64,000 nt of DNA from SIG653 sp045577455 (GCA_045577455.1 JAZNIJ010000191.1:5100-69099), one strand, 5' to 3'; numbered from the stretch's first letter, positions 51,065-60,300 are shown. Notes: a model not told the origin generated them from the sequence alone. Numbers and translations: made by a program.

Positions 51065-51532
51065 ATGGAACTTAAACCCTTAACAAAAGAATTATGCCGC
51101 CCTGCGGCAGAGATAGAAAAGCTGTATTTATCAACAAATTGGAGCGAAAAACAGCTTTGTGATATTGTTGAAAACGAAAACTACAAATATTTTGTTTGTC
51201 TTATTGACGGAGAAGCCGTTGGTGTTGGCGGTGCAATTTGCACCTCACCCTATTCTTGTGAAATCTTCACCGTTGCGGTCAAAGAAGAAAATCGGGGGTT
51301 AGGTATAGGGAAAGCCATAGTTGATGCCCTTATTCAATTCTGCAATGAAAGACAGGGTGAAAGCATTTTTCTTGAAGTTGAAGAAACAAACCAAAGCGCA
51401 ATTAAGCTATATGAAAAATGCGGTTTCGTTTCCGTTGGCGTAAGACGGGGTTTTTACAAAGGTAAAAATGCAATTATTATGGAAAAGCCATTGAAAAACA
51501 ACAATCAAAAGGCAAAAGCCACCGAAAATTAA
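51065..51532 (+). CDS. rimI: Ribosomal-protein-alanine N-acetyltransferase RimI-like
   Basis: 155 residues. GNAT fold with acetyl-CoA loop ENRGLGIGKAIVDAL near 78-92, and FLEVEETNQSAIKLYEKCGF near 104-123, the RimI signature. It acetylates protein N-termini. Located just before tsaD, as in many Firmicutes where rimI is in the tsaE-tsaB-rimI-tsaD group; tsaB and tsaE are not nearby. The last 14 codons (PLKNNNQKAKATEN) are lysine/asparagine-rich and their DNA is repeated once downstream of the stop. Confidence 0.9.
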   Translation: MELKPLTKELCRPAAEIEKLYLSTNWSEKQLCDIVENENYKYFVCLIDGEAVGVGGAICTSPYSCEIFTVAVKEENRGLGIGKAIVDALIQFCNERQGESIFLEVEETNQSAIKLYEKCGFVSVGVRRGFYKGKNAIIMEKPLKNNNQKAKATEN

Positions 51533-51600
51533 CATTAAAGGGTAACCCATCGAAAAACAACAATTAAAGGGCAAAAGCCACCGAAAATGGCAATTAGTTG
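51484..51600 (+). repeat. Duplication of the rimI 3' end
   Basis: The sequence CCAT(T/C)GAAAAACAACAAT, continuing AAAGGCAAAAGCCACCGAAAAT, occurs at 51486-51530 inside rimI and again at 51548-51590 after its stop, with only a few changes. The tail of the gene was copied into its own 3' flank. Confidence 0.85.
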
Positions 51601-51647
51601 CCAAAACTTAAATCAGAAAACATAAAACAGAAGGTGTATATATAAAA

Positions 51648-52727
51648 ATGGAGAGCTTATTTGAACAGAGATGTAAAGACGGTAAAGACAGGGTTGTGCT
51701 TGCTATAGAGTCATCCTGCGATGAAACATCTGTTGCAATTGTTAAAAACGGGCGAGAACAGCTTAGCTGTGCAACAGCAACGCAAGTTGACATCCACGCA
51801 TTATACGGTGGTGTTGTTCCCGAAATTGCATCAAGAGCACATACAGAAGCCATATGCGGTCTTATGGAAAAGGCGTTGAATGATGCAGGTATGACGGTTA
51901 ATGACGTTGATGCTATAGGAGTTACAAACACACCGGGTCTTATTGGCGCATTGCTTACAGGAGTATGCTTTGCAAAAGGGTTATCCTATGCAACGGGCAA
52001 GCCGCTTATAGCAATTGACCACATCAAGGGTCATGTTGCGGCAAACTACCTCTGTCATCCCGACCTTGAACCACCGTTTACTGCTTTGGTTGTAAGCGGA
52101 GGTCATACATCACTTTTTGCAGTTGACAGCTATACATCGTACAGAGTTATTGGCTCAACAAGAGACGATGCGGCAGGTGAAGTTTTTGACAAAGCCGCAA
52201 GAGTTTTAGGGCTTCCCTACCCGGGCGGTGCAGCTATGGACAAGTTGGCATCCGAAGGAGACCCCAAAGCGTTGAAGCTCACAGTCAGCAAAGTTGAAGG
52301 AAGCAAATACGATTTTTCGTTTTCGGGATTAAAAACCGCGGTTATAAACCGTGTTCACCAGCTCACCCAAAAGGGCGAGGAGCTTGACCACAAAACCAAA
52401 TGCGATATTGCCGCATCTATGACATATGCGTTGATTCGCACAGTCACAACAAGAGTTGAAGCATATTTTGAAGAATTCCCCGAAATTAAAAACAGACCCA
52501 TTGTTCTTGCAGGTGGCGTTGCGGCAAATTCTCATCTCAGAAAAGCATTAAAGGAAACCGCAGAGAAACACGGTGCAACCCTTTATCAGCCCCCACTTTC
52601 ACTTTGCGGTGATAATGCCGCCATGATTGCTTCTCAGGGCTTTTATGAGCCAATTCTCACAAAAGAAGAAGCATTAAAACTCAATGCATTTGCAACAGCA
52701 AGAATAAACCCCCTCAAAAAAGCATAA
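51648..52727 (+). CDS. tsaD: tRNA N6-threonylcarbamoyladenosine transferase TsaD
   Basis: 359 residues. ASKHA ATPase fold with IESSCDETSVAIVKNG near 20, metal-binding HIKGHVAAN near 125 (two His), VSGGHTSLF near 147, and LAGGVAANSHLRKAL near 287. With TsaB and TsaE it adds threonylcarbamoyl to A37 of tRNAs reading ANN codons. ATG 51648 lacks a strong ribosome site (AAGGTG 15 bases upstream). It comes 115 bases after rimI. Confidence 0.95.
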   Translation: MESLFEQRCKDGKDRVVLAIESSCDETSVAIVKNGREQLSCATATQVDIHALYGGVVPEIASRAHTEAICGLMEKALNDAGMTVNDVDAIGVTNTPGLIGALLTGVCFAKGLSYATGKPLIAIDHIKGHVAANYLCHPDLEPPFTALVVSGGHTSLFAVDSYTSYRVIGSTRDDAAGEVFDKAARVLGLPYPGGAAMDKLASEGDPKALKLTVSKVEGSKYDFSFSGLKTAVINRVHQLTQKGEELDHKTKCDIAASMTYALIRTVTTRVEAYFEEFPEIKNRPIVLAGGVAANSHLRKALKETAEKHGATLYQPPLSLCGDNAAMIASQGFYEPILTKEEALKLNAFATARINPLKKA

Positions 52728-52768
52728 TAAACCAAGAAGGTAAAAATATATCAAAAAGGAAGTTAAAC

Positions 52769-53917
52769 ATGGACAGAAACGCATACATCAACGAAGCAAC
52801 AGCAAAATTCCAAGCGTTGCTTAACGAACAGCTCGACAGAGCAGAAAACATTAAAAAAACAAAGGACTTTGTTGATTTCAAATCGCTTGACAAAATAATT
52901 ATAGGCGTTTGCGGTGGCGACGGAATTGGACCTTACATATCCGCAGTTGCAAAAACCGTTTTGGAAAATGTTCTTGCAAAAGAAATCGAAAGCGGAAAAG
53001 TTGAAATCAGAAACATAGACGGACTTACCATAGAAAACAGAGCAGCAGTTGGCAAAGCAATTCCCGATGATGTTATGGAGGAGCTTAAGGCATGCCATGT
53101 TATTCTCAAAGGCCCAACAACAACTCCTCGTGCAGGCGACCCTTGGCCAAATATTGAAAGTGCAAATGTTGCAATGAGAAAAGCTCTCGACTTGTTTGCA
53201 AACCTTCGCCCTGTTAAAATTCCTTCTGAAGGCGTTGATTGGACTTTCTTTAGAGAAAACACAGAAGGCGCATACGCTATCGGAAGCAAAGGCATCCATG
53301 TTAGCGACGACCTTGCACTTGACTTCACAGTAACAACAACCGAAGGTACAGAGCGTATTGCAAGGTTAGCATTTGAATATGCAAAAAATAACGGTTATGA
53401 CCGTGTTACCATAGTTACAAAGGCAAATGTTATCAAAACAACTGACGGTAAATTCCTTAAAATCTGCAAGGAAATTGCAAAGGATTACCCCGATATAACC
53501 GTTGACGATTGGTATATCGACATTATGACAGCAAAGTTGGTTGACGAAAAACGCAGACGCGATTTCAAGGTTGTTATCCTTCCAAACCTTTACGGTGATA
53601 TTATAACAGATGAAGCAGCAGAGCTTCAGGGCGGTGTTGGAACAGCAGGAAGTGCAAACATCGGTAAGCGTTACGCTATGTTTGAGGCAATCCACGGTTC
53701 AGCTCCAAGAATGGTTGAAGAAGGCAGAGCTATGTATGCAGACCCTTGCTCAATGCTGAGAGCAGTTGTTATGCTTCTTAATCACATCGGTATGCAGGAT
53801 AAAGCATCCAAGTTGGATAAAGCCATTGACGAATGTATGGCAGAAGTTAAAATAACAGGCAGATCAGACGGTGCAACAAACACAGAATTCGGGGCAAAAA
53901 TCATCGAAAAGATTTAA
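52769..53917 (+). CDS. NAD(P)-dependent isocitrate dehydrogenase family enzyme
   Basis: 382 residues. Family motifs: GVCGGDGIGPYI near 48, the substrate-binding block RENTEGAYAIGSKGI near 162, and NLYGDIITDEAAELQGGVG near 272, followed by HGSAPRMV. This last block is the signature of isocitrate/isopropylmalate dehydrogenases. The N-terminal 40 residues are extra. The likely reaction is isocitrate to 2-oxoglutarate for glutamate synthesis in an organism with a branched TCA pathway. It is hard to exclude a related 3-isopropylmalate or homoisocitrate role from sequence, but no leu genes are near. AAGGAAG precedes ATG. Confidence 0.85.
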   Translation: MDRNAYINEATAKFQALLNEQLDRAENIKKTKDFVDFKSLDKIIIGVCGGDGIGPYISAVAKTVLENVLAKEIESGKVEIRNIDGLTIENRAAVGKAIPDDVMEELKACHVILKGPTTTPRAGDPWPNIESANVAMRKALDLFANLRPVKIPSEGVDWTFFRENTEGAYAIGSKGIHVSDDLALDFTVTTTEGTERIARLAFEYAKNNGYDRVTIVTKANVIKTTDGKFLKICKEIAKDYPDITVDDWYIDIMTAKLVDEKRRRDFKVVILPNLYGDIITDEAAELQGGVGTAGSANIGKRYAMFEAIHGSAPRMVEEGRAMYADPCSMLRAVVMLLNHIGMQDKASKLDKAIDECMAEVKITGRSDGATNTEFGAKIIEKI

Positions 53918-53927
53918 TTTTAATTTG

Positions 53928-54085
53928 GTTAAGCCAAACAAAGGCAAGATATAATACCAAAATGGTAAGCCAAACAAAGGCAAAGTATAATGTAATGCCA
54001 AAATGGTAAGCAAAGGCAAGACAAAATGGTAAGCCAATCAAAGGCAAACCATAATAAAGTGTCAAAATTGCAAGCCAAAAGGTGA
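53928..54085 (+). repeat. Tandem repeat after isocitrate dehydrogenase gene
   Basis: Four degenerate copies built on AAGCCAAACAAAGGCAAA(G/C) and ATAAT...CCAAAATGGT, with variable unit length near 35-45. It begins about 15 bases after the stop codon and ends 40 bases before the next gene. Confidence 0.8.
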
Positions 54086-54123
54086 TTTAATCATCCAACA
54101 AATACAACAATGGAAGAATTTTT

Positions 54124-54822
54124 ATGAGAGAACATATTTATACGATACCTGTAAACGAAGCGTTTGAAAACTCAGGAGACAACTGTCCGTTTTGCACTCT
54201 TTACAGAAAGTTAGAGGAAAACGAGCTTGATTTGATTTTGGGTGCTTCTATGATGGAACCCGATATACGAATTGAAACAAACAAAAAAGGGTTCTGCACA
54301 TACCATTACGGAAAAATGTTGCCGAGAAAAAACCGTTTAGGTATTGCCCTTATGCTTCAGAGCCACATCGAAGAAGTTAAAAAAGGGGTTAAACAAGGGG
54401 GATTCCTTTCAAGAGACCATGCGGCAAAGCCCGTTAAAAATATTGGCAGTTTAGAAAAAAGCTGTTATATATGCGACAGGATAGAATCCAACCTTTCGGG
54501 TATGTTCTTAACGGCTGTATATCTCTATGAGGAAGAAAAAGAATTCAGAAAAAAATTCGAGTCCCAGAAAACACTCTGCCTTCCCCATTACAAGCGTCTT
54601 TTGGAAGCATCAAAAAATATAGACAAAGAAATGAGAAATCAGCTTGAAAAAGAGGCGCAAAGAATTGTTTTTGCTTCCCTTGATTCACTTTACGATGATA
54701 TTTCCCTCTTTATAAAGAAATTCGATTACCGTTTTGATGACCTTCCATGGGGAACATCAAAGGATTCCATTGAGAGAACAATTGCAATGCTTACATCTGA
54801 AGATTTCAGAATAAAAAAATAA
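54124..54822 (+). CDS. DUF6062-type Cys-rich protein of unknown function
   Basis: 232 residues. Pairs of cysteines CPFCTLYRKLEENELD near 20 and CYICDRIESNL near 120, each followed by helical sequence and later a Cys-H element (FCTYHYGKM near 58; LCLPHYKRL near 155), suggest two similar zinc- or metal-binding halves. This is the build of the DUF6062 family of Clostridia. The function is unknown. It closes with the terminator at 54868. It lies alone between a tandem repeat and the terminator. Confidence 0.75.
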   Translation: MREHIYTIPVNEAFENSGDNCPFCTLYRKLEENELDLILGASMMEPDIRIETNKKGFCTYHYGKMLPRKNRLGIALMLQSHIEEVKKGVKQGGFLSRDHAAKPVKNIGSLEKSCYICDRIESNLSGMFLTAVYLYEEEKEFRKKFESQKTLCLPHYKRLLEASKNIDKEMRNQLEKEAQRIVFASLDSLYDDISLFIKKFDYRFDDLPWGTSKDSIERTIAMLTSEDFRIKK

Positions 54823-54867
54823 AACAGCTTTCTTTGGGAACATTTCGCCCTTGCTGTTTCAGATTCA

Positions 54868-54898
54868 CAGAGACGGGGCTTCCGTCTCTGTTTTTTTT
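54868..54898 (+). terminator. Terminator
   Basis: CAGAGACGG-GGCTT-CCGTCTCTG, nine perfect pairs, followed by eight T. It ends the transcript after the DUF6062 gene. Confidence 0.92.
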
Positions 54899-55054
54899 AT
54901 AACAGCCAACTCTTTATTTTGCTTAATATCACAAGTTGTATTTAATGGCTTTAAAATTTAAAGCTACTTTGTTTTACTTCAAAACAAAAACCATCTTGTT
55001 ATCTCTTTTTAAAAATATTTATTGAAATTACAAGTTGCATTAAAAGGAATTATT

Positions 55055-55756
55055 ATGTCTGAATACCTTACAAAAATAACAGATATACTACAGAGAATAG
55101 AAAACGAAGAAAGAGAAAATTTAACCTCTGCATCAAGAATGGTTGCAGATGTAATTAAATCAGACGGAATTATCTTCACCTTTGGGTGCGGTCATTCCCA
55201 TCTTCCCGGGCTTGATGCCTTTTACCGTGCAGGAGGGCTTGCAAATGTGTCTCCAATGCTTGATACTGACCTTATGCTTCATAACGGAGGTGCAAAGTCA
55301 AGCAGAATGGAGAAAATGTCGGGGATAGCAAAAGAGATTTTCAGAAGATATTCCATCCAAAAAAACGATATGCTTTTCATCTTTTCCGCTTCGGGGAAAA
55401 ACGCTGTTCCAATTGAAATGGCACTTTCGGCAAAAGAAGCAGGTATAAAAACCGTTGGAATTTCTTCATCGTCATATTTTGATAAGGGTGCTTCCTTGCA
55501 CCTTCACACAGACATTCATATAGATTGCAAAGTTCCATATGGAGACGCTTGCATCATGGTTGGCAACTCAACAATGGGAGGGCTGTCAACGGCAACAAAC
55601 TGTTTTATTCTTAATTCCTGCCTTATAGACGGTGCAAAAATATCTCTTGATGAGGGTACTGTTCCACCAATTTATCTCAGCGGTAACATTGAGGGCGGCA
55701 AAGAGCATAATGTGGTTTTGGAAAATATGTATTTTAACAGAGTTAAGCATTTATAA
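55055..55756 (+). CDS. SIS-domain sugar-phosphate isomerase/binding protein
   Basis: 233 residues from ATG 55055, with AAAAGGAA upstream. One SIS domain: FTFGCGHSHLPGLDAFYRAGG near 40-60 and FIFSASGKNAVPIEMALSAKEAG near 108-130. This is the UPF0309/YjdA-like group, related to phosphosugar isomerases and MurNAc-6-phosphate etherase. The exact substrate is unknown. A ribokinase-type gene follows, so the pair may handle a phosphorylated sugar or nucleoside-derived sugar. A repeat array separates the two. Confidence 0.85.
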   Translation: MSEYLTKITDILQRIENEERENLTSASRMVADVIKSDGIIFTFGCGHSHLPGLDAFYRAGGLANVSPMLDTDLMLHNGGAKSSRMEKMSGIAKEIFRRYSIQKNDMLFIFSASGKNAVPIEMALSAKEAGIKTVGISSSSYFDKGASLHLHTDIHIDCKVPYGDACIMVGNSTMGGLSTATNCFILNSCLIDGAKISLDEGTVPPIYLSGNIEGGKEHNVVLENMYFNRVKHL

Positions 55757-55940
55757 TTTGCTTTATCTTTGCAAGTTGGCTTTATCTTTGCAAGTTGGCT
55801 TTCTCTTTGCAAAAGGTTGTTTATCTTTGTAAGTGGGCTTCATCTTTGTAAGTTGGCTTTATCTTTGCAAAAGGTAGTTTATCTTTGCAAGTGATATTTA
55901 TCTTTGCAAGTGGGCTTTATCTTTGCAAAAGATGTTTTAA
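55757..55940 (+). repeat. Tandem repeat after SIS gene
   Basis: About ten copies of a 19-21 base unit GGCTTTATCTTTGCAAGTT, with a subtype CTTTGCAAAAGGT(A/T)GTTTAT interspersed. It starts within ten bases of the stop codon and ends 50 bases before the ribokinase start. Confidence 0.88.
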
Positions 55941-55991
55941 CTTAAAACACATTACAATTCAAACATTGTTATTTTAAACACGAGGGGTATT

Positions 55992-56822
55992 ATGAGCAAA
56001 ATTGCTGTTATTGGTCTTGTTGGAAACTCTGCTTTTCTATCAGTTGACAGCTTTCATAAAGGCGGAGAGACGGTTGTTGCCAATGAAATTCATTTCGAGC
56101 CGGGGGGAAAAGGATTCAATCAAGCTGTATCCTCCGCAAGATTTGGTGCTGCTGTTTCCTTTCTCGGTGCAGTTGGTGATGATTATATAGATGAAGCAAG
56201 GAAATTTCTTGAAAACGAAAACATCAAGCCATATTTAGTGAAAAAACAAGGAAACTCCCCTTATGCCTGCATTTTAACAGATTCAGCAGGTGAAAACAGA
56301 GTTACAGTTTACGGTGGCGTTACACTTTGCGAAAACGATGTTGATTTATTTTCAAAGGAAATTGCATCTTCCAATATTCTTCTTATTAACAACGAAGTCC
56401 CCGAAGAAGTAAACTTAAGGGCAACAAAAATCGCCAAAGAAAACGGTGTTTTAGTTATTCTGAACCCTGCACCGTCAAAACCTTTGAGTGATTATTTACT
56501 TGAAAATGTTGATATTTTTACCCCAAATCAACACGAAACCGAGTTTTTAAACGGCAAACAAAACATGGTTATAACTCTTGGTGGAAACGGATGTTTTATT
56601 AAAGAAACAGGAAAAGCCATCCCACCTCTTGATGTTGGAATACCCGTAGATACAACAGGCGCAGGCGATTGCTTTAACGGTGTTTTTGCCACTGCTATAG
56701 GCGATGGTTTGGATATTGAAAAATCTGCAAAGCTTGCAATTGTTGCATCGGGAGTTTCCGTAACAAGGAAATATGCCGCAAGCTCAATTCCCCACAAATA
56801 TGAGTTAAAAATTGAAAGTTAA
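55992..56822 (+). CDS. PfkB-family carbohydrate kinase, ribokinase-like
   Basis: 276 residues. N-terminal VIGLVGNSAFLSVD, then the PfkB signature 1 region HFEPGGKGFNQAVSSARFGA near 34-54, and signature 2 region VDTTGAGDCFNGVFATAIG near 222-240 with the catalytic Asp (TGAGD). It phosphorylates a sugar, likely ribose or a related furanose. The preceding SIS gene may act on the same substrate. It lacks some N-terminal residues of full ribokinases (about 300). The last codons (KIES, stop) resemble the repeat that follows. Confidence 0.85.
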   Translation: MSKIAVIGLVGNSAFLSVDSFHKGGETVVANEIHFEPGGKGFNQAVSSARFGAAVSFLGAVGDDYIDEARKFLENENIKPYLVKKQGNSPYACILTDSAGENRVTVYGGVTLCENDVDLFSKEIASSNILLINNEVPEEVNLRATKIAKENGVLVILNPAPSKPLSDYLLENVDIFTPNQHETEFLNGKQNMVITLGGNGCFIKETGKAIPPLDVGIPVDTTGAGDCFNGVFATAIGDGLDIEKSAKLAIVASGVSVTRKYAASSIPHKYELKIES

Positions 56823-56890
56823 AAACAAAATCGATAATTGATAATTGAAAGTTGAAAATCAATCGATAATTGAAAGTTGAAAGTTGAAAA
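56808..56890 (+). repeat. Tandem repeat overlapping the 3' end of the kinase gene
   Basis: Four to five copies of AATTGAAAGTTGAAAA with CGATAATTGATAATTG interspersed. The first copy AAAATTGAAAGTTAAAAA contains the final codons and stop of the kinase; the last copy abuts the ogg start codon and includes its ribosome site region. Confidence 0.85.
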
Positions 56891-57718
56891 ATGGAATTTA
56901 TATACGAAAACAACGGTGTTACAATTAAAGCCGACAATTATTTTGATATAGAACGCACCCTTGACTGTGGGCAATGTTTCCGCTTTGACAAGGACGAAAA
57001 CGGAATATTTCACGGAGTTGCATTTGGAAAATACCTTCGTTTTGAAAAAAGCGGAAACGGAGATATTTTCATACCCAATATGTCGAAAATGGAGTTTGAA
57101 ACTCGTTTTATGTCCTATCTTGCTTTGGATGTTGACTACAGCGAGATAGTAAACCAGATATCATTTGATGAAACTCTGAAAAATTCCATCAATGATTCTT
57201 TGGGAATACATATTATGAATCAAGAACCATGGGAAACTCTTTGTTCTTTTATCATTTCCCAAAACAACAATATACCGAGAATAAAGAAAATAGTTTCATC
57301 CCTCTGCAACCTGTGCGGTGAACCCATTGAGGAATGTGATATGAAATCGTTTCCCAGTGCAGAAGCAGTTTATTCCCTTGGTATAGAGGGTTTAGCACCA
57401 ATAAAAAGCGGTTTCCGCAGTAAATACATCTACAGTGCCGCAGAAGCGGTTGTATCTGGCAAGATTAACTTTGATGATATAAGAAAAATGGACTACCCCA
57501 CCGCAAAAAAACAGCTTATGACAATAAATGGCGTAGGGCCAAAGGTTGCAGATTGCGTTTTGCTTTTCGGGCTTGGGTTCACAGAAGCGTTCCCGATTGA
57601 TGTATGGATTAAAAGAGTTATATCAAAGTATTACGGAGACGGATTTACCCCCGATTATTTCGGTAAATATGCAGGAATTGCCCAGCAGTTTTTGTTTTAC
57701 AGCGAGAGATTGAAATAA
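56891..57718 (+). CDS. ogg: 8-oxoguanine DNA glycosylase
   Basis: 275 residues. The N-terminal beta domain starts with ERTLDCGQCFRF near 24-34, typical of OGG1-like proteins. Helix-hairpin-helix INGVGPKVADCVLLFGLG near 220-237 has the catalytic Lys (GPK) and, further on, the Asp in AFPIDVWIKR. It removes oxidised guanine and cuts the abasic site. The clostridial form of eukaryotic-type Ogg is present; there is no oxygen-defence gene beside it. The ribosome site is poor: AAGTTGAAAA directly upstream is part of the repeat array. Confidence 0.92.
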   Translation: MEFIYENNGVTIKADNYFDIERTLDCGQCFRFDKDENGIFHGVAFGKYLRFEKSGNGDIFIPNMSKMEFETRFMSYLALDVDYSEIVNQISFDETLKNSINDSLGIHIMNQEPWETLCSFIISQNNNIPRIKKIVSSLCNLCGEPIEECDMKSFPSAEAVYSLGIEGLAPIKSGFRSKYIYSAAEAVVSGKINFDDIRKMDYPTAKKQLMTINGVGPKVADCVLLFGLGFTEAFPIDVWIKRVISKYYGDGFTPDYFGKYAGIAQQFLFYSERLK

Positions 57719-57822
57719 AAACACGCTGTAATTGCAAACGGTTTTGTTCAGTAGTGTTATAGTTCACAACAAACAGCTCATAATGGAGAAAATGAGCTAA
57801 CAAAAAGGAAAGCGAGGAAAAG

Positions 57823-59166
57823 ATGACGAATAAATTTAAAAAAGTGTTTTCGGTTCTTTTGGTTTTCACCCTCACTTTGTGTATTTTTCCAAAGCATACA
57901 GCAAAAGGAGCAACAGCAGAGCAGATTATCAATTCTGCAACCCTTGAACCAATCAGAACAGGTTATGCAGAGCTTGACAATCAAATTGATAAAATATTTA
58001 CAGATGGCTTTAATTCGGAAATGTCCCCTTACGACAAGGTATGGTATCTTTATCAATATATGGTTAAAACCTTTGAGTATGACAACAGCTATCTTATATA
58101 CATAAGTCGGGATATATATCCTATACTTGAAAAAGTTCCCTATAAATCAACCGACGATGCTTATGAAGTTTTCAGGTCGCTCAGAATATTACAGCTTAAG
58201 GTTGGTGCTTGCACTTATTATTCATCACTGTTTATGATCATGCTGAGAGCAATTGGATTTGATGCGTACACCGTAACGGGAGAAACAAGCAAGGCAAGCG
58301 GCGGTTGGACAGGTCACACATGGGTAAGCGTTAAAATAAACGGTGTGTGGTACAATTTCGACCCACAGGTTGAGGACAATATAACAAACCGTACAACAAA
58401 CAAGGTTATTGGTAAATACCGTTTTTGCAAAACCGATACTGAGCTTAAAAACAAAATAAGAAATTTCAACCGAGAAAACGATATTGCCGAGTTTGGAAGA
58501 TTTTCCGTTGAAGGGCTTACAGCTCCGATGCTTAACGGTATGTCAGACGGCAAGAGAATATATGTATATTCGGGTGGCTCTGTTTCGCTGATTCCCGATA
58601 TTTCAGAGAAAAACAACAATGTTACATACAATGTCTATATGTGTGATGGATATACCGAAAACGCAACCGAGATAAAAGGAGCGGAATGTATTGGAAATGA
58701 AATTTCTGGCAATGAGCTTTCAATAACCCTCAATTCACCCGGTGAATATTCAGTTCTCTTAGAAGCAACCGACGGTGAATATACATCCTCTGCTATTTTT
58801 CACATTGAAGGCGTTAATGTTTACCAATGCCCTCCCGAAATTATGGCAGATGGAATACAAGCCCTTCTTGACGATGAAACCGCCTTTATTACAGATAAAG
58901 ACGGCAACACCAAAACAGATTCGTTTATAGGCACAGGGGACATTATCAACTCAGAGCAACATAGTATGTACTTTGCATATGTGTCGGGAGATACAGACGG
59001 TGACGGAAGAATAACTTCAACGGATTATATAAGAATCAAATCCGCTTTTCTTAACACATTCACCTTTGATACTCTTTTTGCAAGAGCAGCAGACTATAAT
59101 AACGATAATTCCCTCGACACGTCAGACTACCTTGCAATTAAATCCCTGTTGCTCAATAATAATTGA
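57823..59166 (+). CDS. Secreted transglutaminase-like protein with C-terminal dockerin
   Basis: 447 residues. Signal peptide VFSVLLVFTLTLCIFPKHTAKGA. Transglutaminase core: GACTYYSSLF near 128 (catalytic Cys), GHTWVSVKINGVWYNFDPQ near 166-184 (His and Asp). This is the bacterial papain-like transglutaminase fold, which acts as peptidase or cross-linker. A central beta domain follows at about 225-335, then a type I dockerin at about 388-447 with the two calcium loops GDTDGDGRITSTDYIRIKSAF and DYNNDNSLDTSDYLAIKSLL. It belongs with the LRR/dockerin protein as a probable cellulosome-type surface component. Its substrate is unknown. Confidence 0.88.
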   Translation: MTNKFKKVFSVLLVFTLTLCIFPKHTAKGATAEQIINSATLEPIRTGYAELDNQIDKIFTDGFNSEMSPYDKVWYLYQYMVKTFEYDNSYLIYISRDIYPILEKVPYKSTDDAYEVFRSLRILQLKVGACTYYSSLFMIMLRAIGFDAYTVTGETSKASGGWTGHTWVSVKINGVWYNFDPQVEDNITNRTTNKVIGKYRFCKTDTELKNKIRNFNRENDIAEFGRFSVEGLTAPMLNGMSDGKRIYVYSGGSVSLIPDISEKNNNVTYNVYMCDGYTENATEIKGAECIGNEISGNELSITLNSPGEYSVLLEATDGEYTSSAIFHIEGVNVYQCPPEIMADGIQALLDDETAFITDKDGNTKTDSFIGTGDIINSEQHSMYFAYVSGDTDGDGRITSTDYIRIKSAFLNTFTFDTLFARAADYNNDNSLDTSDYLAIKSLLLNNN

Positions 59167-59226
59167 TATAATTAACTTTCATTCCCATATATTTTTAATT
59201 TGCTCTATCGATAAATAACAGAAAAG

Positions 59227-59266
59227 AACAGACGGCTTCAAACTTAATTGAAACCGTCTGTTTTAT
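59227..59266. terminator. Bidirectional terminator between convergent genes
   Basis: AACAGACGGCTTCAA (59227-59241) pairs with TTGAAACCGTCTGTT (59248-59262), one mismatch, with TTTATTATA on the right and A-rich sequence on the left, so it serves both the dockerin gene and the minus-strand operon that ends at 59300. Confidence 0.8.
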
Positions 59267-59299
59267 TATATTCACACTTTCACAAAGGGGTAACCGAAA

Positions 59300-60265
59300 T
59301 TATGCCCACCACATTTCTGCCGGCTTTTCAGTTATCATAACTTCTTTCATGAATGCAATTGCCTTTTCAAGTCCCTGTTTAACAGACATAAGTCCGTCTT
59401 CGTGTTCGATACTTACAGCACCGTCATAACCGATAAGGCGGAGAGCAGACATAAGGTCTTTCCAAGCGTTTGTATCTGTGCCGTAGCCAACAGTTCTGAA
59501 AATCCAGCTTCTGTCGGAAAGGTCGCCATATTTACCTGTATCAAGAACACCAAATTTTGCCTTATTATATGGGTCAACCTTAGTATCCTTTGCGTGGAAA
59601 TGGTAAACTGCTCCCTTAAGCTCTTTAAGAGCTGCAACGGGGTCCATACCCTGCCAGATAAGGTGGCTTGGGTCGAAGTTTGCACCTAAGATATCCCCAA
59701 CTGCTTCTCTGATTCTAAGCATTGTTGCAGGGTTATATACGCAGAAACCCGGATGCATTTCAAAAGCAATTTTATCAACATCGTTTTCTGTTGCAATTTC
59801 AGCAGCAGATTTCCAATATGGAATAAGAACATCATTCCACTGATAATCTAATGTCTCACCATATTCAGGGGGCCAAGAAATTGTTACCCAGTTTGGACGA
59901 ATGGATGTTGGACAATCACCGGGACAACCTGAGAATGTTACAACGGTTTTAACGCCCAATTTCTTTGCCAACTTACAGGTTTTAACAAATACATCGTGAT
60001 ACTCAGCAGCAATTTTCTTATCAGGGTGAACAGGGTTACCGTGGCAAGAAAGGGCGCTGATTTCAAGATTATACTTATCGAGAGACCTTTTCAGTTCGTC
60101 AATTTTACTCTCGTCATTCAAAAGAATATCGGGGTTGCAATGGTTATGGTTTGTATAACCGCCTGTTCCAAGCTCAACAGCTTCAACACCAAGTGAGCTT
60201 AAATATTTAAATGCTTCATCCGCGCTAACGCCCTGAAGCGGAACTGTTAAAACTGATAATTTCAT
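59300..60265 (-). CDS. TIM-barrel sugar phosphate isomerase/epimerase
   Basis: 321 residues. AP endonuclease 2/xylose isomerase-like barrel: YLSSLGVEAVELGTGGY near 20, SALSCHGNPVHP near 72, VVTFSGCPG near 106, IAFEMHPGFCVYN near 164, and a GANFDPSHLIWQGMDP block with metal-binding Asp and His near 194. It closes with SIEHEDGLMS. These residues bind the divalent metal. It acts on a sugar or polyol derivative. CGGAGG precedes ATG. It is the third gene of a three-gene catabolic operon with ThuA and a second barrel protein. Confidence 0.88.
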   Translation of the reverse strand: MKLSVLTVPLQGVSADEAFKYLSSLGVEAVELGTGGYTNHNHCNPDILLNDESKIDELKRSLDKYNLEISALSCHGNPVHPDKKIAAEYHDVFVKTCKLAKKLGVKTVVTFSGCPGDCPTSIRPNWVTISWPPEYGETLDYQWNDVLIPYWKSAAEIATENDVDKIAFEMHPGFCVYNPATMLRIREAVGDILGANFDPSHLIWQGMDPVAALKELKGAVYHFHAKDTKVDPYNKAKFGVLDTGKYGDLSDRSWIFRTVGYGTDTNAWKDLMSALRLIGYDGAVSIEHEDGLMSVKQGLEKAIAFMKEVMITEKPAEMWWA

Positions 60266-60300
60266 TATAGCTCCTCCGAATTAAAATATTTTGCCAACAA

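Noticed and set aside
54899..55054. Small RNA gene after the terminator
   Set aside because: Only AT-rich sequence, no promoter-terminator pair and no stable fold seen.
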